DNA from: Hemibagrus wyckioides
Lineage: Eukaryota; Chordata; Actinopteri; Siluriformes; Bagridae
NCBI RefSeq assembly: GCF_019097595.1
Contig: NC_080714.1
Span: 6,797,759-6,861,758, forward strand
DNA: 64,000 nucleotides
Direction: 5' to 3'
Within the stretch, counting starts at the first letter, position 1; the number at the start of each line of letters is the position of its first letter. The notes below the pieces were generated by a model. That model did no database searches, was not told where the DNA came from, and saw only the letters and a program-made list of their open reading frames with translations. This document shows, piece by piece, positions 21,170 to 64,000 of the stretch. The position numbers and the translations under genes were made by a program.

Positions 21170-21430
21170 AGCCCATTCCCTTTCAAATTTCGATGTGTTA
21201 CGTGATGCTTTTCTGCTCACCACGGCTGTAAAGAGTGATTATTAGCATGTTCAACCAGTCTAGGTCATTCTCCTCAGACCTTATTCTCACTCAATGTTTT
21301 TTGTTTTTCGCACCATTCTGTGTAAAATCTAGAGACTGCAAGAAAATCAGGAGATTAGTAGTTTCTGAAATACTCAAACCAGGCCATCTGGCACCAACAA
21401 TCATACAATGGTCAAAGTCAGAGATAAGCA
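21170..21430 (+). repeat. Dispersed fish repeat, copy 1
   Basis: Contains 'ctggcaccaacaatcataca' (21388-21407) and 'tggtcaaagtcagagat'. These align with 'ctggcatcaacaacgatgct' near 30528 and the sequence after it in the copy at 30500-30665. It is likely a non-autonomous DNA transposon; the class is uncertain. Confidence 0.55.
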
Positions 21431-22649
21431 TTCTACAAACATACATATATTAACTGCCCTTAAACATATTTTATAGGTGTGTTTCATCTAAACACACTTT
21501 GAATTCGGTTCTCAATACAGTGCATCACATATGATCATACACGCTCTTTAGAATAAAGATTCATGTGAAGAAAGCTTCCTGCTTAAGACCAAGATGAATA
21601 ACCAGCGGTACAAGCCACTACAGCACCCGTTCATAATTTGTGCATAAATCTGAACCCCTGAACCTTCCACGTTTGTGCTGACGGTCACGTTTTAAAATCG
21701 CAGACCAGGAGTTTATCACCCGCTTATCACCAGCAGACCTTTTTGTGGTCAGTTTGATGAGCAGATGCTACATGCTTATTTTGTAAATACCCTCTAGGTG
21801 CTTTTTCTCTCCCCCCCCCCTTACACATAAGCCCTAGAGTTCACCATTTAATCTGTATTTACTGCTGTTAAACATTACAACTGACCACAAGCTCCTGGCT
21901 GCCCGCAGCTTCACAGTAATGCCTCAGAGTTGGCTGAGATAAAAACCAGGATGTGTTGGCGTTAAGAGCAGCAGCCAGCTCCCCTCTTTAAATTTTCATG
22001 AGAGACTTTCTTTCTTTCTTTCTTTTTTTTTTTTGTAAAGGAACAAAGCTTTTTATGTTTTCCCCTCTGGTTCCTTTCAGCTCTTCCGTCCTCGGCTGCA
22101 AACACACTGACCTTGTTCACCTTCCCTCGCTGTGACACATGCTAATCACAACCCAAAAGGCCTCGGATCCCAATTACTATTAATGGATGGTTGTTATTAA
22201 TATGCTGTATATGGGGCATATTGCGTTACTAGATTTTGCAGCTAAGACGGAAGAGGATTCGTTCTTCTCTGTGTTGAACCCACACACACACAACGAAACA
22301 CACATAAACACTTACTGCTCCACAGAGAATTTGGCTCTACATTCAGGGAAAACAACTGAGATTGCACTGAGGGCCACTGGCTGTGTGTTTTTTTTTTTAA
22401 AAAGCATTTAGCCCTCTGGCAATTACTTAGGGCTTAATGTACAGTGTCAAAACAACCTCATTGATCTGCTGATTGATCAGTCCACTCACTCTACCCCCCC
22501 CCCTTCATCTGGATGAGATTGTTGGCTAATTATACATTCTACAAGCCTTGTAGCTTTTGCTCAATGAGCAGAACTACGCCATGTTCTGATAATCATCTCT
22601 ACAAAATGATTTATTACGCTAATAAACTCTGCATTCATTTTCATGATTC

Positions 22650-23060
22650 ATACTCGGTCATGAAACTGTTCTTGATTCTGATTGGTCAGAAGGTTCTTTT
22701 GGATCAATTTTCTAGAACTGACGAAACAGCCACAATTTCACAGGTTTGTATTAATGCGCTCGTTTTAATGTTTCGTTTCGCATAATAGAAATGGGCACAG
22801 GGACTCTCCACTGTGGGATGGTGGTGGACGCTCCACCGGACAGAGTAAAAATCTGTGTGAGGTTATTTTACAGCATTTTTGGTCTTCAGTGTCAGTGGTT
22901 TGTGATGATCTGTGAGTTTTCCAACACAGGACATACGACCTTCAGGACAGACGACTTTCTGTACTTTTTCACTGTAACATGATCAATGATCTGGTGGTGA
23001 AGGAATGACTGCAGCTGCTTTAACAGAAACAATAAGCAGAACTTGTTTTCTGTTAATACT
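22650..23060 (+). repeat. Dispersed non-autonomous DNA-transposon-like repeat
   Basis: Starts near 'ctgattggtcagaaggttct' (22678) and runs through 'cttttaacagaaacaataag'-like sequence at about 23020. Its start resembles 47967-48010 and the inverse of 10510-10560. Open frames inside are incidental. Confidence 0.5.
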
Positions 23061-25790
23061 AATCATACCAAGTGTTTTGCTATTTATCTCTGGATGTGTC
23101 TCAATCAGGTCCCTAGTTTATTAGTCAGGGCACTGATTAGGGAGCCCTAAGTCCTTTCAGTGTACTGAAACGTTCACCCACTAAAAAAAAGGGGATACAC
23201 AATGCAGCGCAAAAACCAGGGAGCATAATGTTCAAACGTAAATTGTATAAAGACAAACCGTTGTCAAGCTGAAGCCTCTCAGCTCGAATAAACAGCAGAC
23301 AAATTCTCTCAGTGGACTTTGTCTAAAATTATAAATAGCTACTTTATCGATATGGTTGTTGTTGTAGCTCTCAAATGTTTACTGAACGATTATTTACTTT
23401 ATTACATGTTCTGTTTACTTGAGTCTAAGAACCCAGGACTTTAAATGTTTAATGATTAAAAACACTAGCTAGCTTTCCACTAACTAACTAGCTGTCCACT
23501 AACTATCCAACGATCCTGCTTGAAGTACCACAGCAGAAGTGTTTATGAAATGATCTAAAACATCATTTCATCACCTAAAAAGCTGATTGAGATGCACTCT
23601 CACACTCTGAACATCCTGTTCTGTCTTTTCTACAACACAGGAAATACCCTACATGGAGATTAACTCCACTATATTGTTCTTGGGGCTAGAAATGCACTGG
23701 GTTTCTTTACGAGCAGTTCATGAACAGAGCAGCACTCCGAACACCTGTCTGACTGGTCAGGGAGGAAACGGAGACAAAAGACAGTGCGTTTTGTATTTAA
23801 TAGACTTCACATGGTTGGTTGTGCTCTTTATTAATCTTAATACTTTGTGCAAGCTAGTCATCTGGATGCTAGCCAGCAGGCAAGGTTGCGGGGATCTCGT
23901 AGCTATGTTCAAAATCAGCACAGCAGGTTGACATCTGTGTTACAGTAATACTCTGGAAACCAAAGACGCTGAATAATTGAGGGACTGTTCGTGATTTACT
24001 GCAGACTGTCAGTCGGGGTTCTGAAGAGAACACAATGTTAGTGTTAGCTTTCGTTTCTCAGCATGAGAAATTTCCAAATGTGAAATGTTTTGCTGTAACT
24101 CTATTGCTATTAGTACTGGTAGCATTTGAGGAGGTTTTTTTTTGTGTGGTCACTTTTCCATTAATAATAATAATTAAAAAAACATTGTATATTACGGGCA
24201 CAAACATCTAGACTATTTTTTTCTTTCGCATTTCTACTGTGATCCTGCACTACAGAAAATTCACGAATTTTACCTTCACATTTACGTAATTTACATTTAA
24301 GCAGGGAAAATTAGAGTTTTTAGATTCGCTAGTTCGATTTTGGAGTAATATTTGAACCCACACTTGTTCATCGCTCACTGTATAACCAAACACAATTCAA
24401 TGTATTTTATCTGCTACTCAGTCTTGATGATCATATATCTCATTGACCACACAGTTGGTTAGTCTTTTAATCCATTGCGTTCGGTCAGCAGTCAATAAAA
24501 CATAAAGAACAAAGCTGTCAGTCAAGCTGTTGTGTGATTTTCAGTCAATAATCTCAATTGACGCCTTCAGTACCGACTTGTCTTGACTGAAATGATTTAC
24601 CGTAACTGAGCACTTATGTTCACACACACACACACACACACAAATTTGGTAAGGCATGACACTTTTATTAAATACAATGCATCATGACTGCCTTAACGTC
24701 ACTTGCGCATTGGATCATATGGATACACGTATTGTAACAGTAACGTCACTGTTGATGAGGTTTTTGCTCTTGAGCATGTAGCCGTTTAAACCAGGCGCAT
24801 CAGAGATTAGTCCTGCAGGGCCACGGCTTTTTACCTCAAAAATCTGATTCACTCATCTGATCATGACTGGAGAGAAAAGACAAATCTCCCTAAGTTGTGG
24901 CCCAACAGGAATAGAGTCTGACACCACCGATAAACTGATACTATAAACAGACCTGCTAAAATACGACTTTATTTAAGAGGATATGTGTGATCGAGTGTGT
25001 CTAAAACAAGCCACACACATGTAGTATACTCTTTTCTTTTTTTTTTTTTCTTCTGAAATATCCTCGGCCATTTGTTGATCTTAAGCTTTTGAAAAAGCAA
25101 CATGGCTGCCATTTCCCTTCACAGCGGTTTGACGGTTAACTCTCACTCATCCAGCTCGTGTTGTAGCTTATAGACGCTTAAAGATCGGAGCACGCGGCCT
25201 GAAAAAAAGTCCTGTCCGGCTCACACCTCAAGGGCGGTCGATACGTGCTCCCGTGTTTGTGTTGACTATACATTAGAAATGTTGAGATTAGCACAGCTTA
25301 GCTTCATTCTCCGGCACAGCATCACCGTTATTCTTTTACAATACATAGGTTTTCCTCGGTCACCCGTCATAAGCCCTATTACAACATGCCTGCAAGGAAA
25401 AAAAAACAATATAGACCAAAAAACATTAATATAGCTAAACCGAATGAAAGCGCCTAGCTAAATAATTAGCCGAGAGCATGCTAACACAAACCCATTAGCT
25501 TTTGTTCACTGTTAGCGACATTAATAGTTTTTGGTTAGCTTCTCACACTTGTCTACATTCACGCTGACACCGGAATCATAAAAAGTAGCATAGAAAGAAA
25601 ACATTTTTTTGGTCAAACTTGTGCACTTCTGTACAGTTTTGCTCTGTGAGATTCAAATCAAGGAAAAATAAATTAGCAAAAATAATAACATTTTTTTTTT
25701 TTTTAGAATAAATAAAATAAACAACTGCTTCACATTAAGTACATTTTACAACTTAACACTTGAGAAATATGAGGGGGAAAAAAATGTATA
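23061..25790. other. Intergenic, no gene recognised
   Basis: Short fragment near 23100-23190 resembles another fish repeat (tctcaatcaggtccctagtt). A (CA)n run lies at 24622-24641. A/T-rich runs near 24170, 25035 and 25690. No supported coding or RNA gene. Confidence 0.45.
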
Positions 25791-25839
25791 CACAGTTCAG
25801 GATCCAGTGACTTACAACCTATAACACATCCGTATATGT

Positions 25840-26840
25840 GTAGAAAGTTTTACATAAATAATAATTAGAAATAGTCTGCTTGTTATGGTGGGGGAAAAAA
25901 ATGAAACAAAGATAAATCATGTCAGAACTTTTTATCACCTTTAACGTAAAATACAGTGTATAAAATTCAACTGAATTCATCAGAAACATTTCGACTTGGT
26001 TGCATAAGTATGTACACCCTGTTATAATCGGGGATGTGGCAGCGTTCAGAATAAATCTCATTCAGTCTCATCTTCCACGGTACTTATATTTCTGATTAAA
26101 CCTGAAATATTTTTGTAGGCTTGTTGTACTGACGCCAAAAGCGTCCCTGGTATCTTGCTTGCTGAAAGGTATCCATCAGGATTGGGGTATAAAAAAATGT
26201 TTCCAAAAAATTTGATGTACCATAGAACCCATAAAGGCCATCAGTAACAAATAGACATTATGGAGAACAGGATGTCCAGCCAAAAGATATAAAAGAACAA
26301 GACAAAAACTTACCAGGGAGGCTGCCAAGAGAGAGCTATGGCAGCAATAAAGGAGCTGCAGGAATATCTGACAAGCACTGCTTACTCTCTGCATGTCATG
26401 TTCATCACATGTCAGAGCTATGGGGTAGGACAGAAAAGCTCAACTAAATCGCCCCTAAACCAGGTGGCAAAATCTGATGAGATGAATGTCTGATGAGAAC
26501 GATTACAAAATGCATAATAAAAGCAAACACACCAGAGCCACGATGCAGCATAGTGGTGGTAGCATCAATCTTGAGGTGTCCAGTCTTATCCGCAAAGGGC
26601 CGGTGTGTGTGCAGGTTTTCATTCCAATCAAGCATACCTGATTCCTCCTGTTTAATCAACTGATCTTGGCTTTCAGTAGACTCAGATGTGGTTGGAATAA
26701 AAACCTGCACCCACACCGGCCCTTTTGCGGATAAGATCGGACTTTTAAAATCAATCAGATCATAAGGTGCTTCAATAGAAGTATTAGTTTATACTAGAGT
26801 ATAAAGTTTTTACTGTAAATTTTTGTTTCTGAATATTTTT
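25840..26840 (+). mobile_element. Decayed Tc1-like transposon with nested MITE
   Basis: Carries a Tc1-type end region 'ttgcataagtatgtacaccc' (26000-26019). Decayed transposase sequence follows: 'aaaggtatccatcaggattg' (26165-26184), 'agggaggctgccaagag', 'aaggagctgcaggaatatct' (26349-26368), 'catagtggtggtagcatcaa'. After a nested insertion comes the 3' end 'aaggtgcttcaatagaagta' (26765-26784). Many stops and deletions; no functional transposase. It lies beyond the 3' end of ntrk2. Confidence 0.8.
26583..26738. mobile_element. Fold-back MITE inside the Tc1 relic
   Basis: The two ends are near-perfect inverted repeats: ttatccgcaaagggccggtg on the left, and caccggcccttttgcggata on the right. The arms continue inward (gtgcaggttttcattccaa versus ttggaataaaaacctgcac) for about 45 bp each around a 65-bp centre. 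No coding capacity. Confidence 0.85.
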
Positions 26841-26934
26841 ACTTCATTTTCAGATGCTGTACTGTCACACTTTCTGTTCTGACATGATTAATCTTGGTTT
26901 ATTTTTTGTTTTTACCTCACGAAACCAAAAACCA

Positions 26935-26944
<10 letters not shown>

Positions 26945-26973
<29 letters not shown>

Positions 26974-26974
26974 A
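26945..26974. repeat. (TG)n microsatellite
   Basis: TG run after a short (AT) stretch, between the Tc1 relic and the end of ntrk2. Confidence 0.9.
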
Positions 26975-27743
26975 AGAAAAAGAAGGCAAATGTGTATACT
27001 TGTTGCTCACTCTCGATGTTATACATGTTAGTTATTTCCCAATAACTAAGCAAAGATGGATAAAATCACACACAAAAAAAAAATTTAATCAAGTAATTAA
27101 TACCAGTGTTCATGTGGCTGAAGACTTGGTTTGTTATTAACAAAAAGTGCATTCGCAAATAGAAGTCTGGGGATTGTGTAATGATACAATAAATACACTT
27201 CTTATTCGGTTTGGAGTTTTGGAAAATGTTATTTTTACCCCCTTTTTTCCCCCCTCCGTTCCTTTCATCCCATCTAGGTTCTGTACGAGTCTGTAGGGAA
27301 TAGGTGCTAATAGCAGACATTAGTACTGTAATGAAATATATATTACACCATAACAGCTGTGTGCTCCCGGCTTGAGTACTACATCACTGCTTCAACTCTG
27401 ATAATTCAAGTGAGGGAGGAGGGAAGGGGGGTGGGGGGCTAGTGGGAGGGGTGGGGTCGTAATTTAGCCTACCCCATCATAATCAGCCACTCTGTATAAT
27501 TGGGCTCTTGTCCTAAATGCGCACTAACCATATTGAAGCATGGGTATGGCCTCGTCTCAAATGACTTCGATATCCCCCGCATTCACAGTAGTGCACTACC
27601 AGGACCACCTTGAAGGTTCTCGGTGCTCTAAAGACTACGATCCTGAACATTTTTGCTGTAAAAATCATCAAAGTGTAAAACCATACTGTGTTTTGATATC
27701 TAGGTCTCCATGCTACTGTCAAACATCTTGCTTCAGAACTGTA

Positions 27744-27749
27744 TTTATT
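27744..27749 (-). terminator. Candidate ntrk2 polyadenylation hexamer
   Basis: TTTATT on the + strand is AATAAA on the ntrk2 strand, about 440 bp after the stop. A second candidate is at 26898-26903. No strong downstream element decides between them, so the 3' UTR length is open. Confidence 0.3.
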
Positions 27750-28184
27750 ACATATGCACATGTTCAGGAAGGATCGGATGAGGGAGCCTTCGGAGATACT
27801 TCTCCCCCCCCACCCCCCCGTGTGACACGGTCACGGTACATTTCCACCCGTTTCGTAAAGTTGGCAGAACGTGAAGGGCCCTTCCTGAAGTCCTGGAAAT
27901 GATGCGTTTCTGGAGAAGACGATATTTACAGTAACGTTTCTAGTGTCTGCCCAGTAGAGGAGTGGTCCGCCGGCGTGGAAGGTCTTTGGTGTCATGTTTC
28001 AGTCCTTCTTTAATAATACTGATAAATGAGGCTCCTGCTGCCTTCCGCACTAGACCTTAAGGATAGGACGAGCAGGATGGAAGGAATTGTGAGGGACGGG
28101 GGAGGACAAGAAGGAAAAAGGAACATAGAGTGCAGTTTGGGGACACACACATACACGTACACACAAACATACACACACACACAC

Positions 28185-63809
<35,625 letters not shown>

Positions 63810-63929
63810 CTGCGTAAAGAAACAAAAAAATCACAATAAGCAAATATCCATTTCATAGCAATGTACTGTATTTAAATAAAACCTTTAATGATTGACACTC
63901 ATTAGTGCTGTCGTGCTTTTTGTGTGTAC

Positions 63930-63941
63930 CTGTAGTAGGGT
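63930..63941 (-). CDS. Possible 12-bp ntrk2 microexon
   Basis: On the minus strand a long T tract ends in ttttaag, then ACCCTACTACAG, then donor gtacac. Twelve bases keep phase and would add PTT-like residues before DDTPIEPP. It could also be chance. Confidence 0.25.
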
Positions 63942-64000
63942 CTTAAAAGGATGCAGGGTTTAAAAAAAAAAAAAAAAAGGAAAAGGAAAATTGAAAAACA

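Noticed and set aside
26176..26394. 72-codon hydrophobic minus frame
   Set aside because: Lies antisense to decayed Tc1 transposase sequence.
27540..27902. 120-codon + frame near the end of ntrk2
   Set aside because: No recognised domain or similarity, includes a C-run (cccccccaccccccc), and is antisense to the probable ntrk2 3' UTR.

Overview
The window looks like a piece of a teleost fish nuclear genome: spliced vertebrate genes with GT..AG introns, AT-rich intergenic DNA, abundant (CA/TG)n and (GA)n microsatellites, Tc1-like transposon relics and tRNA-derived SINEs of types common in bony fish. The repeat mix suggests an otophysan, possibly a catfish, but this is inference. No prokaryotic, viral or organellar gene was seen.

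Region 1 (1-15.2 kb, + strand): the last 21 coding exons of agtpbp1 (CCP1/Nna1), a cytosolic M14 carboxypeptidase that removes glutamates from polyglutamylated tubulin. All exon phases join into one open frame of about 1,038 codons ending in TGA at 14223-14225. The 5' exons lie left of the window. A polyadenylation signal at 15209 with a GT-rich tract after it probably ends the transcript.

Region 2 (15.2-27.7 kb): the intergenic stretch between two convergent genes. I see no gene. It holds a GCTAGC-rich degenerate array, three tRNA-derived SINE copies, CT/CA microsatellites, parts of DNA transposons, and a decayed Tc1-like element carrying a nested fold-back MITE just past the end of ntrk2.

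Region 3 (27.7-64 kb, - strand): the 3' half of ntrk2 (TrkB, the BDNF/NT-4 receptor). It comprises a juxtamembrane exon, the transmembrane exon, the Shc-site (NPQY) exon, five kinase-encoding exons and the C-terminal PLC-gamma site. A 26 kb intron separates the transmembrane and Shc-site exons. Inside it, at 54063-54109, is an alternative terminal exon encoding FVLFHNVPVEAVSR and a stop. Its position, phase and sequence match the kinase-less TrkB-T1 isoform. The same intron holds a 20-copy 84-bp minisatellite, about 1 kb of TTTC/TTTA low-complexity DNA, a 67-bp degenerate tandem repeat, an internally deleted Tc1 element and a full-length tRNA-Glu SINE with target-site duplications.

The two genes act in neurons (microtubule deglutamylation; neurotrophin signalling) but are not an operon. 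Their tail-to-tail arrangement matches the AGTPBP1-NTRK2 neighbourhood of other vertebrates, which supports the orthology calls. The most interesting items are the T1 exon, a possible 12-bp microexon, an inverted Tc1 repeat about 60 bp from the last agtpbp1 exon, and simple repeats that form or abut splice sites in both genes.
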